A DNA stretch of 64,000 bases, from contig NZ_RCNR01000019.1 of the NCBI RefSeq assembly GCF_009725985.1, positions 20,453 through 84,452 on the forward strand, in the 5' to 3' direction. The translations under genes and the position numbers were made by a program. Positions 1-10,200 of this stretch are shown here, piece by piece (positions within the stretch are counted from its first letter, which is position 1; each line of letters starts with the position of its first letter). This stretch comes from Zobellia amurskyensis (GTDB lineage: Bacteria > Bacteroidota > Bacteroidia > Flavobacteriales > Flavobacteriaceae). The notes below the pieces were generated by a model. The model was given only the letters and a program-made list of their open reading frames with translations. It was not told where the DNA came from and did not search any database.

Positions 1-1
1 T

Positions 2-2464
2 TCTACCATTTTAGATTTAGCTGGAATAGCCCCGCCAAAAACATGGCAAGGAAAAAGTCTTATGCCTATCGTAGAAAAATCGAAGAAAGACTTTAAGCGG
101 GATACGGTATTGATCGAACACCTTTGGGAGTTTGATCATATTCCACCAAGCGAAGGAGTCCGCACTAAAGATTGGAAATACTTCCGCTATGTAAACGACC
201 AGTCTTTTGAAGAACTTTACAATTTAGAAGACGACCCTAAAGAGATTAACAATCTTGCAAAAGACTCAAAATATGCGGAAAAGTTAGCAGCATTTCGCAA
301 CAAAACCAATAGTCTTATACTTGAGCTTTCCGATGACTATTCCAAAGGCCCGAGCGATTTGGTTATAGAATGGATACGAAACACGGAAGGGGTTACGGTA
401 ATTGATACGAAACCAGAATTTGGATGGGTAGTGCCGGACGGAGCGGTTTCACAATCGGCCTATCAAATACTGGTGGCTTCATCCAAAGAAAAGATAAACA
501 ACAATATTGGTGATGTTTGGGATAGTGAACAAATAAGAACCAGCGCGTCATCAGAAATAGAACATGGAAGTACTGAGTTGAAAAGCGGAGAGACCTATTT
601 CTGGAAAGTGCGTATTTGGGACCAAGACAATCGGCTTTCAAGGTATTCTCAAAGTCAGTCTTTTACAATGGGAAGTCCTAAGGCTACAATAACTACACCC
701 AACAGTTTTCAAATCGATAAAATTCAACCCGTCAAATTTGAAAAAAGAGGCGAAACCTATTTCATGGATTTTGGAAAAGCAGCTTTTGCAACTCTAGACT
801 TTACATATAAAACTAAAGTGAGTGACAGCCTTACTTTTAGAATAGGAGAACAGCTAGATGGTGAAAACATTAACAGAACACCTTTCCATAGAAGCCATAT
901 CAGATATCAAGAAATTAAAATGGCTGTAAACCCTAATCAAACAGAATACCAACTTCAGGTACAAGTAGATGAAAGAAATACAAGACCAGGCAAGGCGCTA
1001 CCACTTCCAAAAGATTTTCCGGTTTTGATGCCGTTTAGATATGTTGAGGTAGATGGTGTAAAAGAATCTGTTACAGCAGAAGATTTTACATTATTGGCTC
1101 ATCATAGTTATTGGGAAGATGATGCTAGTAGTTTCAAAAGCTCGGATGATATTTTGAACCAAGTTTGGGAAATCTGTAAATACACGATTAAGGCCACTAC
1201 TTTTAATGGACTCTATGTAGATGGTGACCGTGAGCGTATTCCGTACGAGGCAGATGCGTATTTGAACCAATTGAGCCATTATACCACTGATCGTGAGTAT
1301 GCTATTGCTAGACAGACCATAGAATACTTTATGGAGCACCCAACATGGCCTACCGAATGGCAGCAGCACGTGGCGCTTATGTTTTATGCAGATTACATGT
1401 ATACCGGTAATACGGAGCTAATTGAGAAATATTATGACCGTTTAAAATACAAGACACTTTATGAGCTTTCTAATGAAGAAGGGCTGATAACTTCTACTAA
1501 AATGACACCGGAGTTAATGAAGAACCTTGGTTTTTCTCCGCAATTGAAAGAGACCTTTAGAGATATTGTAGATTGGCCGTCTGCCGGTTGGGGTGGAGAC
1601 CCATCTAATAAAGGGGAACGGGATGCTTACGTTTTTAAGGATTACAACACTGTGGTAAATGCATTCTATTATCAGAATATGAATATCATGGCCGAATTTG
1701 CAAAAGTTTTAGGTAAAACAGAGGAAGCAAGAGATTTTGAACTCCGTGCTTTAAAAGCGAAAAAAGCGGTCAATGAAAATATGTTCGATTCGGAGCGAGG
1801 TGTTTATGTAGATGGTATAGGAACAGACCATGCTGCCCTGCATGCCAATATGCTGCCTTTAGCTTTCAATATGGTGCCGGAGGAGCATATTTCTTCTGTT
1901 GTGGAACATGTAAAATCGCGTGGAATGGCATGTAGTGTTTACGGTTCACAATATTTAATGGACGGACTTTATAACGCAGGAGCAGCAGATTACGCTTTAG
2001 AATTGCTAACGGACACCAGTGATAGAAGTTGGTACAACATGATTCGTATCGGGTCTACAATGACTTTGGAAGCTTGGGATTTGAAGTATAAGAATAATCT
2101 AGATTGGAACCATGCTTGGGGTGCTGTGCCAGCTAACGCAATTCCACGTGGACTTTGGGGTATTCAACCTAAAACGCCAGGATTTGGAATTGCTACTATA
2201 AAACCTCAAATGAGCGATTTAAAAAATAGCAGCATTGAAGTACCTACTATAAAAGGAACGATAAAAGGAAGCTACAAATATGAAACTCCTAGGCTTCAAA
2301 TTTTTGAAATTGAGATTCCTGCCAATATGGTTGCGGAATTTGAAATTGCCCCGTCGCCCGGTAAAGAACTTATGCACAATGGTAAGAAAGTAAATGCTGC
2401 TTTTGGCTCAGTACGTTTGGAACCAGGTAAGCATGAAATTAAATTAGTGGTCAATTCTTTTTAA
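2..2464 (+). CDS. Sulfatase-GH78 alpha-L-rhamnosidase fusion, C-terminal part
   Basis: The gene is cut by the left edge: the frame is open from base 2, and the first visible ATG at 62 is internal because the residues before it ([16 protein letters not shown]) are a typical S1 sulfatase C-terminal stretch. The sulfatase tail continues through DWKYFRY and [14 protein letters not shown], the usual end of an S1 enzyme, to about residue 100 after the ATG. A GH78 module follows: a fibronectin-like N-terminal part with YQILVASS and FWKVRIWDQ, then an (alpha/alpha)6 barrel with the hallmark [15 protein letters not shown] (near 1216-1260), then [18 protein letters not shown] and a C-terminal beta-sandwich. 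The predicted action is removal of sulfate and of terminal alpha-L-rhamnose from the same oligosaccharide. The formylglycine site lies outside the window. From memory, an S1_25-GH78 fusion is known in the Formosa agariphila ulvan locus, so the architecture has a precedent. Confidence 0.88.
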   Translation, partial: STILDLAGIAPPKTWQGKSLMPIVEKSKKDFKRDTVLIEHLWEFDHIPPSEGVRTKDWKYFRYVNDQSFEELYNLEDDPKEINNLAKDSKYAEKLAAFRNKTNSLILELSDDYSKGPSDLVIEWIRNTEGVTVIDTKPEFGWVVPDGAVSQSAYQILVASSKEKINNNIGDVWDSEQIRTSASSEIEHGSTELKSGETYFWKVRIWDQDNRLSRYSQSQSFTMGSPKATITTPNSFQIDKIQPVKFEKRGETYFMDFGKAAFATLDFTYKTKVSDSLTFRIGEQLDGENINRTPFHRSHIRYQEIKMAVNPNQTEYQLQVQVDERNTRPGKALPLPKDFPVLMPFRYVEVDGVKESVTAEDFTLLAHHSYWEDDASSFKSSDDILNQVWEICKYTIKATTFNGLYVDGDRERIPYEADAYLNQLSHYTTDREYAIARQTIEYFMEHPTWPTEWQQHVALMFYADYMYTGNTELIEKYYDRLKYKTLYELSNEEGLITSTKMTPELMKNLGFSPQLKETFRDIVDWPSAGWGGDPSNKGERDAYVFKDYNTVVNAFYYQNMNIMAEFAKVLGKTEEARDFELRALKAKKAVNENMFDSERGVYVDGIGTDHAALHANMLPLAFNMVPEEHISSVVEHVKSRGMACSVYGSQYLMDGLYNAGAADYALELLTDTSDRSWYNMIRIGSTMTLEAWDLKYKNNLDWNHAWGAVPANAIPRGLWGIQPKTPGFGIATIKPQMSDLKNSSIEVPTIKGTIKGSYKYETPRLQIFEIEIPANMVAEFEIAPSPGKELMHNGKKVNAAFGSVRLEPGKHEIKLVVNSF

Positions 2465-2654
2465 AGATTCTTTATTTTTTTAATTGTAAAGGGTACATTT
2501 ATAAAATGCAAATCAATTTATTTTTATACTTATATAAAAATATATGTATAGAGATTGACCAAATTTTTGGAGTAGCTAAACCCGGAAATATCCAGTTGTA
2601 AGGCTATGGCAACCAAATTTTATCACAAGATTATAAAATTAAAGAATTACAATA

Positions 2655-3992
2655 ATGAAAACATCTAGAAGAAGTTTTATTCAGAAAACAGCATTGGGAA
2701 CTACGGGTGCTATATTGGGTAGTTCTAGCTTATCGGCTAAGAGTTACAGAAAAGTGATGGGTGCTAATGATAGAATCCAAGTAGCCATTGCAGGTCTGGG
2801 ACGACGTGTTAGTGCTATGTATACACCAATAGAGTTAAAGAGTAACAATGTAGAGCTGTTATACCTTTGCGATGTTATGGAGAGTCAGCGTGTAAAAGCG
2901 GCTTCGGAAATGTCCAAGCGATTAGGCTATACTCCAAAACTTGAAAACGATATTAGAAAAGTTCTTGAAGATAAAAAAGTAGATGCGTTGTTTAACTTAA
3001 CTCCTGATCATTGGCATGCTCCAGGTTCTATAATGGCGTTAAAGGAAGGAAAACATGTTTACGTAGAAAAGCCATGTAGCCATAATATGGCCGAAAATGA
3101 ATTACTTGTGGCGGCTCAGAAAAAGTACGATCGTGTGGTGCAAATGGGGAACCAACAACGTTCTGCGGAGCATAGCATTGATATTATAAAGCAAATTCAT
3201 AATGGTGTAATCGGTAAGCCATATAAGGCGGTTGCTTTTTTTAGTAGTAAACGAGGAGAGGTGCCACTTCAAAAAGCAGCACCCATTCCTGCAGGTCTGG
3301 ATTGGGAATTATTTCAGGGACCTGCTGTTCGTCGTGATTATACTTCTGAAACGTGGAATTACAATTGGCATTGGTACGGATGGAATTATGGTACGGCAGA
3401 ATTAGGTAATAACGGTACGCATGAGTTAGATGTAGCGCGTTGGGCATTGCAAGTGGATTTTCCAAATCATGTAGAAGCAGATGGTATTAAATCAGCTTTT
3501 GTTGATGATGGTTGGGAAATGTACGATACTATGGAAGCTACTTTTAAGTTCGATAATAATACAACCATTAAATGGGATGGTAAAAGTAGAAATGGATATT
3601 CTACCTATGGTGGAGGTCGTGGTACCATTATATACGGTAGCGAAGGTAGTGTTTATGTAAACCGAAACTTGTACAAGTTGTATGACAGAGAGGGTAACTT
3701 GGTAAAAACAGTTAACGCAAAAACGAAAGAAGGCGGAATAGAGCTTGGCGGCGGTGGCGGAATGACTACCGTACACGTTGGTAATTTTTTCAATACAATT
3801 AGAGGAAAAGAAACATTACAAGCACCAATAGACGATGCATCAAAAAGTATGGCATTAGTTCACTTCGGTAATGTAGCGTATAGAATTGGTAATGGTTTTG
3901 ATATAGATTCCAAAACCGGGCGAATGCTAGACCGTAAAGCATTGGCTTTATGGGGTAGGGAATATGCCAAAGGCTGGGATGTAAAACTTTAA
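2655..3992 (+). CDS. Tat-exported Gfo/Idh/MocA-family oxidoreductase
   Basis: The 445-residue protein starts with a twin-arginine signal (SRRSFIQK at residues 4-11, then a hydrophobic stretch), which implies export in folded form, presumably with bound NAD(P). A Rossmann N-terminal domain follows, with VAIAGLGRR near residue 45, then DHWHAPGSIMALKEGKHVYVEKP, where the EKP motif is the family signature. The C-terminal alpha/beta domain carries GTHELDVARW. Members oxidise or rearrange sugars, and some Tat-exported relatives act as NAD-dependent glycosidases (GH109), but the substrate cannot be read from the sequence. It lies 190 bp after the sulfatase-GH78 gene on the same strand and is followed by a strong hairpin, so it is probably the last gene of an operon that begins left of the window. 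Confidence 0.85.
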   Translation: MKTSRRSFIQKTALGTTGAILGSSSLSAKSYRKVMGANDRIQVAIAGLGRRVSAMYTPIELKSNNVELLYLCDVMESQRVKAASEMSKRLGYTPKLENDIRKVLEDKKVDALFNLTPDHWHAPGSIMALKEGKHVYVEKPCSHNMAENELLVAAQKKYDRVVQMGNQQRSAEHSIDIIKQIHNGVIGKPYKAVAFFSSKRGEVPLQKAAPIPAGLDWELFQGPAVRRDYTSETWNYNWHWYGWNYGTAELGNNGTHELDVARWALQVDFPNHVEADGIKSAFVDDGWEMYDTMEATFKFDNNTTIKWDGKSRNGYSTYGGGRGTIIYGSEGSVYVNRNLYKLYDREGNLVKTVNAKTKEGGIELGGGGGMTTVHVGNFFNTIRGKETLQAPIDDASKSMALVHFGNVAYRIGNGFDIDSKTGRMLDRKALALWGREYAKGWDVKL

Positions 3993-4007
3993 TTTTAATA
4001 AGTAATG

Positions 4008-4055
4008 AAATCGGGGGTAATATAGCTAAAAGCTATATTACCCCCGATTTTTTTT
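4008..4055. terminator. Bidirectional rho-independent terminator
   Basis: A perfect 20-bp inverted repeat (4008-4027 and 4031-4050) with a 3-base loop is flanked by A and T runs. It lies between convergent genes ending at 3992 (plus) and 4083 (minus), so it can terminate transcription from both sides. Confidence 0.9.
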
Positions 4056-4082
4056 ATCAATTTTTAGATTTGCCAAAACAGA

Positions 4083-5546
4083 TTAATTGGTATAGGGAAC
4101 CGTCCCTGTTTCATCAATGGGATATCCCCATTTTTTAATGTATTCCAAACCGGGAAGAAACTCATCCCCAGTTTCTTTCAACCTTTGAGATAGTAATTTT
4201 TCCATATCATCTTGCACAGAAGTATACCCTTCATTACCCACAAGGTTATTCAGTTGGTAAGGGTCTATTTTATTATCAAAAAGTAACCATGGGCCTGACA
4301 AACTTCTTGCATAAGTGTACTGTTGCGTAATTATGGCTCGGTACTCTCTACCACCATGTTGTACCTTGTTCCATTGTCCAAATGGCTGTACACAGGTTAG
4401 CAATGTATATTGTCCCACTTGCTCTTTTCCTTCTAAATAAGGTCTGTAGTCAATCCCTTCTACAGTATCGGGTATGGTAATGTCACACAGACTTAAAAGA
4501 GTAGGCATGATATCTTCGGAATTCATCAAAGCATCCCTTTCACCGGTAGCTATTTTAAGTTTTTCAGGAATGTGGTAGAGCATAGGTACGCGTGCAGATT
4601 CTTCATAGGGCTGCTGCTTTTTATAAGCTCCGTGAGAACCAAGTAAATCGCCATGGTCTGCAGTAAAAACAATAATGGTATTGTCATACTGTCCGGAATC
4701 TTTCAGGTTTTTGATGAGCTTACCGATCATATCGTCAAGTGCGGCTATGTGGGCGTAATACCCGGCTAAATCTTTCTTAGCCTGTTCCTTTAGGTTATCA
4801 GGTACATTTCTGCGGAGTTTAATTTTAGCGGGATCAAACCGATTTCTGTATTCTTCGGGAGCGGTATGATATGGGGCGTGCGGAGTGCCATAGGAAAGAA
4901 TCATCATATAAGGATTCTCTGAAGAATTTCTATTTTTGATATAGTCGATGGCGGCATCGGTCTGTTCAAAGGTATCATAGCTATCCCAGATTTTCCGGTC
5001 CGGGTCATCATTGTCATAGTAAACGGATTCATTATAATCATGGGTACATTCATTGCCTTTCCAGAATTTGAATCCTTGCCTTCTTTTGCCGGGAGCAACA
5101 TTTTGTAATCTCCCATGGCCATCTAAATGCCATTTACCAATGTACCCCGTATCATATCCTTCCTTATTGAATACTTTTGCAATAGTCACCGCATTGGTGT
5201 CCAACTGTACATCGTTCATAAAGACTCCATGTGTCAATGGGCGTTGTCCCGTTAAGAGCGAAGCCCTAAAAGGTGAACAAACCGGCATTCCGGATACGGC
5301 ATTTTTAAAATTCACGCTTGTTGCTGCCAATTCATCTAGATTGGGAGTGTTAACATTAGGGTCTCCTGCATAGCCCGTAGCTTGCGCCCGCCACTGATCT
5401 GTTAGGATAACGAGTACGTTAGGACGGCTGGTTTCTTGAGACTCCACAACGGTTTCTTTTTTCTTTTCACTACAAGAGACTCCAAAGGTTAATATGCATA
5501 CTAAGAGTAAATAGTGATAAAAGGTTATTCGGAATTTATTTTTCAT
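4083..5546 (-). CDS. S1-family sulfatase, lipoprotein
   Basis: This 487-residue formylglycine-dependent sulfatase has a lipoprotein signal with the acylated Cys at about residue 25 (GVSCS). The metal-binding start is NVLVILTDQWR (Asp50). The CxPxR signature is C90-S-P-F-R followed by ASLLTG; the position usually filled by Ser, Thr or Ala is Phe, which is seen in some S1 enzymes. GKWHLDGHG and FTADHGDLLGSHG supply further active-site residues. It presumably removes sulfate esters from the PUL target in the periplasm or at the outer membrane. It lies downstream of the SusC/SusD genes on the minus strand, 168 bp past SusD. A terminator-like hairpin separates it from SusD, so it may have its own promoter. 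The sulfated position cannot be assigned without subfamily placement. Confidence 0.92.
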   Translation of the reverse strand: MKNKFRITFYHYLLLVCILTFGVSCSEKKKETVVESQETSRPNVLVILTDQWRAQATGYAGDPNVNTPNLDELAATSVNFKNAVSGMPVCSPFRASLLTGQRPLTHGVFMNDVQLDTNAVTIAKVFNKEGYDTGYIGKWHLDGHGRLQNVAPGKRRQGFKFWKGNECTHDYNESVYYDNDDPDRKIWDSYDTFEQTDAAIDYIKNRNSSENPYMMILSYGTPHAPYHTAPEEYRNRFDPAKIKLRRNVPDNLKEQAKKDLAGYYAHIAALDDMIGKLIKNLKDSGQYDNTIIVFTADHGDLLGSHGAYKKQQPYEESARVPMLYHIPEKLKIATGERDALMNSEDIMPTLLSLCDITIPDTVEGIDYRPYLEGKEQVGQYTLLTCVQPFGQWNKVQHGGREYRAIITQQYTYARSLSGPWLLFDNKIDPYQLNNLVGNEGYTSVQDDMEKLLSQRLKETGDEFLPGLEYIKKWGYPIDETGTVPYTN

Positions 5547-5628
5547 AGAAATAGGTTGGTTTTAATACTCTAATTTAGTTAAAAAAAGAAGTGCTAAAGT
5601 CTAAATCCTTTTAGTTATTGCTTAGTTA

Positions 5629-5672
5629 TAAAAAAACAATGGGATTACAGTTTATCACCTCCTCCCATTGTT
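5629..5672 (-). terminator. Terminator hairpin after the first SusD gene
   Basis: Ten-base arms at 5635-5644 and 5663-5672 are perfectly complementary around an 18-base loop. A run of seven A's on the plus strand just left of the stem (5630-5636) gives a U-tract when read on the minus strand. It lies 43 bp beyond the SusD stop. Confidence 0.7.
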
Positions 5673-5714
5673 ATTCAACAAAACTAATTCAACTATTTAG
5701 AAATAATTTTCTAT

Positions 5715-7214
5715 TTAATATCCTGGATTTTGACTTAATTCATTTACAAGAATTTGTTCCGCTGGTATGGGAGACAAAAGTTTATAAGGAGCAATTTCAT
5801 AGGCATTATTAAAAAGAAATGACTTTTCTTCATTCTGACGAATACCGTGGGCAGTCATCACATCAATAGCTTTTTCCGTACGCTTTAAATCGTACCAACG
5901 GTGGTTTTCAAAACAAAGTTCTACCTGACGTTCTTTTGCTATTAATGTCTCTAAATCTGGTTTGCTTAGACCTGCTAGAGCATTAGTTAAACCAGCTCTG
6001 TTACGAACTTGTTCAACATAAGGAATGGCCTCATCAGTTCTACCTAGCTCATTCAAGACTTCTGCATACATAAGCAAAACGTCTGAGTACCTAAGTATAG
6101 GGAGATTATCTCCAGTACGATCATCCGGTGCAGAAACAGGAGCGTTGTATTTTCCAACATATGGTATATCTCGTATTACGTCATCATAATCTGGTCCTGT
6201 CCAAAATTTGACTGAAACGTCTTTTCTTAGATCTCCCGGCTCAAAGGCTTCAATCATATCAACAGTTGGTTGGTTCCAACCTGCAGAAATAATATTAATA
6301 TTTGGTCTTCCTGTTACTTCCCCTTTTGATGTCCATGGAGCAAAGTAGAATATGAATCGGTTCGAAAGTTCCGTACTGTTTTCGGAATATTGGATTGCAA
6401 AAATAATTTCTGATAAGGCAGTATCGGGAGAGTTGAAAACATCGGAATAATTAGGAACAAGACTATAAGTACCTTCGTTTATCAAAGAAGCTAAAACAGT
6501 TTCAGCTTCAGTATAATTTTTTCTAGTCAAATATACTTTTCCTAGTAAAGCTGCGGATGCATCACCATTGGCCCTTCCTGTTTCGAGTGCTCCAGTTGCA
6601 CTTTCAAAATGCATTATGGCGCTTCGTAGGTCTGCTATGATACTTTCATAGACAACATCTTCTGCCGACCTTTTTGTGTTAAATGCTTCTTGTGGAGTAA
6701 TCGGCTCTAAAACTAACGGGATATCTCCAAATTGTCTAACGAGATTAAAGTTGTATAGCGCTCTTAAAAAGAGCACTTCCCCTATTGTTCTATTTCTGAT
6801 TGAATCATCGGACCAAACTACTTCAGGCCGCTCTATTTCTGATAATAGTTTATTACAACGTGTAATGCCATCGTAAGATAAATCCCAAAATCGTGAATAG
6901 GCACGATTAGCTGGGGTGAAAATAAACTGGTCAATTACTCCTCTTACCGCTTCTCCTGTTCTGGTATTAAATTGAAAGCTGGTATTATCTGATATCAGTT
7001 CAGATAGAACCCAATGAGTATCCTTTTCATAGTCTCTCATTGGTGTATAACAACCATTTGCTAAAAGAATAAATTCTTTTTCCGATTGATAAAAATTGCC
7101 CTCACTAGAGGTTGTTTCCGGATATATTTCTAAAAAATCATCAGAGCAAGAAATCGCTAAGGCAAACCCGAGAATGATTAAAAGATTAGTTATTTTTTTC
7201 ATGATATTTTTCAA
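5715..7214 (-). CDS. SusD-family glycan-binding lipoprotein (pair 1)
   Basis: The 499-residue protein has a lipoprotein signal (LAISCSDDFLEI, Cys near residue 23) and the SusD/RagB pattern: an N-terminal TPR-like region (ANGCYTPMRDYEKD, then FLRALYNFNLVRQFGDIPLV) and a C-terminal half with LRYSDVLLMYAEVLNELG, then RQVELCFENHRWYDLKR and a final NPGY. It would sit on the outer surface as the lid of the TonB-dependent channel encoded just upstream, capturing oligosaccharides. The two genes are about 50 bp apart in the same orientation. The binding specificity cannot be predicted from the sequence. Confidence 0.95.
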   Translation of the reverse strand: MKNIMKKITNLLIILGFALAISCSDDFLEIYPETTSSEGNFYQSEKEFILLANGCYTPMRDYEKDTHWVLSELISDNTSFQFNTRTGEAVRGVIDQFIFTPANRAYSRFWDLSYDGITRCNKLLSEIERPEVVWSDDSIRNRTIGEVLFLRALYNFNLVRQFGDIPLVLEPITPQEAFNTKRSAEDVVYESIIADLRSAIMHFESATGALETGRANGDASAALLGKVYLTRKNYTEAETVLASLINEGTYSLVPNYSDVFNSPDTALSEIIFAIQYSENSTELSNRFIFYFAPWTSKGEVTGRPNINIISAGWNQPTVDMIEAFEPGDLRKDVSVKFWTGPDYDDVIRDIPYVGKYNAPVSAPDDRTGDNLPILRYSDVLLMYAEVLNELGRTDEAIPYVEQVRNRAGLTNALAGLSKPDLETLIAKERQVELCFENHRWYDLKRTEKAIDVMTAHGIRQNEEKSFLFNNAYEIAPYKLLSPIPAEQILVNELSQNPGY

Positions 7215-7267
7215 GTCTTAATATTAATATATAGTCTTAGACATGCTTATAGAAGAAAACCTATGTT

Positions 7268-10200
7268 TTAAAATGTGATGTTCGTGCCTATAGATATGGT
7301 TCTAGGTAGGGGATAGGATGACATATCAAAACCTGGAGCCAATGTATTGTTTTGGTTTATTGCTTGACCCTCTGGATTTCCGCCACTATAGTTAGTAAAC
7401 ATGGCTAGGTTTTGAACGGAACCGTAAAGGCGCAATCCTTTGACAAAACCACTCTTTTCAACAATCTCTGTTGGTAATGTATATCCTAAGGTCAAATTGG
7501 CAATTCTAAGGTAAGAGGCATCCTCAACCCATAGGGAAGAGACCCTATGTCCCCAACTGGGTCTTGCGGTTGGAATTCCAGAATGAATTCCGTCACCTGG
7601 TTGTTCTTCGCTTCTATATCTGTCCACCCATTCTTCACTTACATTAAAAAATCCTTGTAAGTTGTCTATGGTTTGTCTAAGCCCGTTCATTACTTGACCT
7701 CCGTATTGACCGTTTACAATAACACCTAGGTCAACACTTTTATAAGAAAAATTGTTAGTGAAACCGAAAATGAAATCAGGGTGTGGGTTTCCAATTATAG
7801 TGTAGTCTAACACATCATTTACAATACCATCGCCATCTACATCTTTATACTTAACATTTCCGACATATACTTGATTCGAATTAATAACCGAAGGGTCTTG
7901 AAGGTCTTCCGAGGTATAAACTCCTTCTAACTCAAAGCCATAAAATTGACCTATAGGTTTTCCAACTACAGATACATGAGTAGGGTTACCGTCATTTGAA
8001 CCTGCTAAAATTCTTTCTGTATTATCATTTAGGGAAAGTATCTTATTTCTGTTAATACTCATGTTCGCGTTGAGGTCCCAATTGAAGTCGCCTTGGATAA
8101 TAGAGGCACCTAACGCTATTTCAAAACCTTTATTACTGACACTACCTTGGTTTATTGTTTGTGTCCCAAAACCTGAAGTAGTAGGTATGACATCATTCAA
8201 TAACATATCATTACTTTTTCTATTATAGTAATCTAAGGTTAATGAAATTCTATTATTGAACAACTCAAGATCAAGACCTACATCAAACTGACCAGATTCT
8301 TCCCATGTCAAGAATGGATTTGAAATCCCTAAATATGAAGCAGTAACTTGATTATTTCCAAAGATATATGCTCCGGCATTTACGGATGCCAAATGAGAAT
8401 AATTACCTATATTATTATTACCACTCTTTCCATAACTAACCCGTAATTTCATGGAATTGACAAAATTGTTTTCGGTAAAAAACTCTTCTTCTGACACCCT
8501 CCAAGCACCAGCAATGGATGGGAAAAATGCAAACCTATTTTCTGAACCAAACCTAGACGAGCCGTCTGATCTAAAAGTGGCCGTTAAAAGATAGCGGTCA
8601 TCAAAACCGTAATTTACACGGCCCAAATAAGAAATCATACTCCATTCGTTGACACTTTCTCCCCAAGAACCTATAGCCTGTGCAGCATTTATAGTTCGTA
8701 TAAGATCGTTGGAAAATGGACCGGCATTGATGCTTATACTATTTGCTTTTGATTTTTGAGCGGTATAACCTAACAGACCATTTATACGATGTTTTCCAAA
8801 AACATTTTCATATTTTATGGTGTTTTCGGTAAGCCAGTTAAAGCTGTCGCTACGTGTGTTTGCTGAAGATCCAGTCCCTTCTATAGGAGGTCTGTTTGCC
8901 CCCCCTACAGTACTTGGAACATATGCATAGAATTTAGAAGCGCTAAATATGGTGTTAAATGATGACCTCACATTTAAACTAGGTGTAATGTCCCATTCAA
9001 CATAAGCAATACCTAAGTTTTGAAATGTTTTTGAATTACGGGTAGATTCTTGTAATTCAAAAAGCGGGTTTGCAAAACTCCATGTAGAATGATATGGACT
9101 TTGAGGCGTTGTTATATAGGGTACTAAGTTACCATTTTCATCATGGCTTTTAGAAATTGGATTAGCCCAAAGACTAACACCAATAACATCACTACGGTTT
9201 TGATTAGTGTTGGCCCTATCCTGATTTATAAACGTAGGTTGTAGGGAGGCTCCAATCTTAAATTGCTCTCCCAAATCTAATTCTACTCCTATTTTACTGC
9301 TTATTCTTTCTACGCCCGTATGACGTAAAACACCGTCCTGCTTAAAATATCCAAGATTAAAGTCCATCCTAGAGTTTTCTGTACCTTTTAAAAGACTAAA
9401 ATTATAATCTTGGGTTGGTGCGGCCTGCAATATTAAATCATACCAGTCAGTACCCTTTCCTACCAAAGCATCTAGGTCTCTATATTCCTCAGGGTAGTCC
9501 GCATTTACAGGTTCTCTATTTTCACGCTGTCTGACTTCAATATCAATTCTATCTCGTTGAAATTCTGCAAACTGCCGTTGATTCATTAAGTCAGGTCTTC
9601 CTTGAGATGGTACTTGTTGAATCCCATAACTAGAAGTGAAATTAATTTGAGTTAGACCGGCTTTACCTTTTTTTGTGGTAATCATGATTACTCCGTTCGC
9701 ACCTCTAGACCCGTAAATTGCAGTAGAAGAAGCATCTTTTAAGATGGTAATGGACTCAATATTATTTGGGTTGATAAAGACTAAGGGGTTCAAATTTTGA
9801 TTTAGACCAGAGGAATAGGGCATACCATCTACTACGTAAAGAGGTTCATTACCAGCTCCTAAAGATCCACTACCACGAATTTTAACGGAAGTTCCTCCAC
9901 CTGGGGCACCAGATACTTGTTGTATTTGAACTCCAGGTAATTGTCCCACGAGTTGCTGGTCAACCGATGATACTGGAAGATCTTGAATTTTTTTCTGGTC
10001 TATGGTTGAAATAGCACCAGTTAAATCTTTAGAACGTTGTGTTCCGTAGCCTATTAGAACTACCTCATCTAAACTTGCTGCACTCTCTGTCAAAGTTATA
10101 ACAAGATTAGTTTGGCCATTAATCGGAACTTCATTGGTGGCAAACCCAATATAGGAAACCACTAGAATGGCATCGTCATTGGAAACCTCCATAGAGAAAT

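Noticed and set aside
5618..5812. Open frame on the plus strand overlapping the end of the SusD gene
   Set aside because: It spans a terminator hairpin and overlaps a clear gene on the other strand; no protein features.
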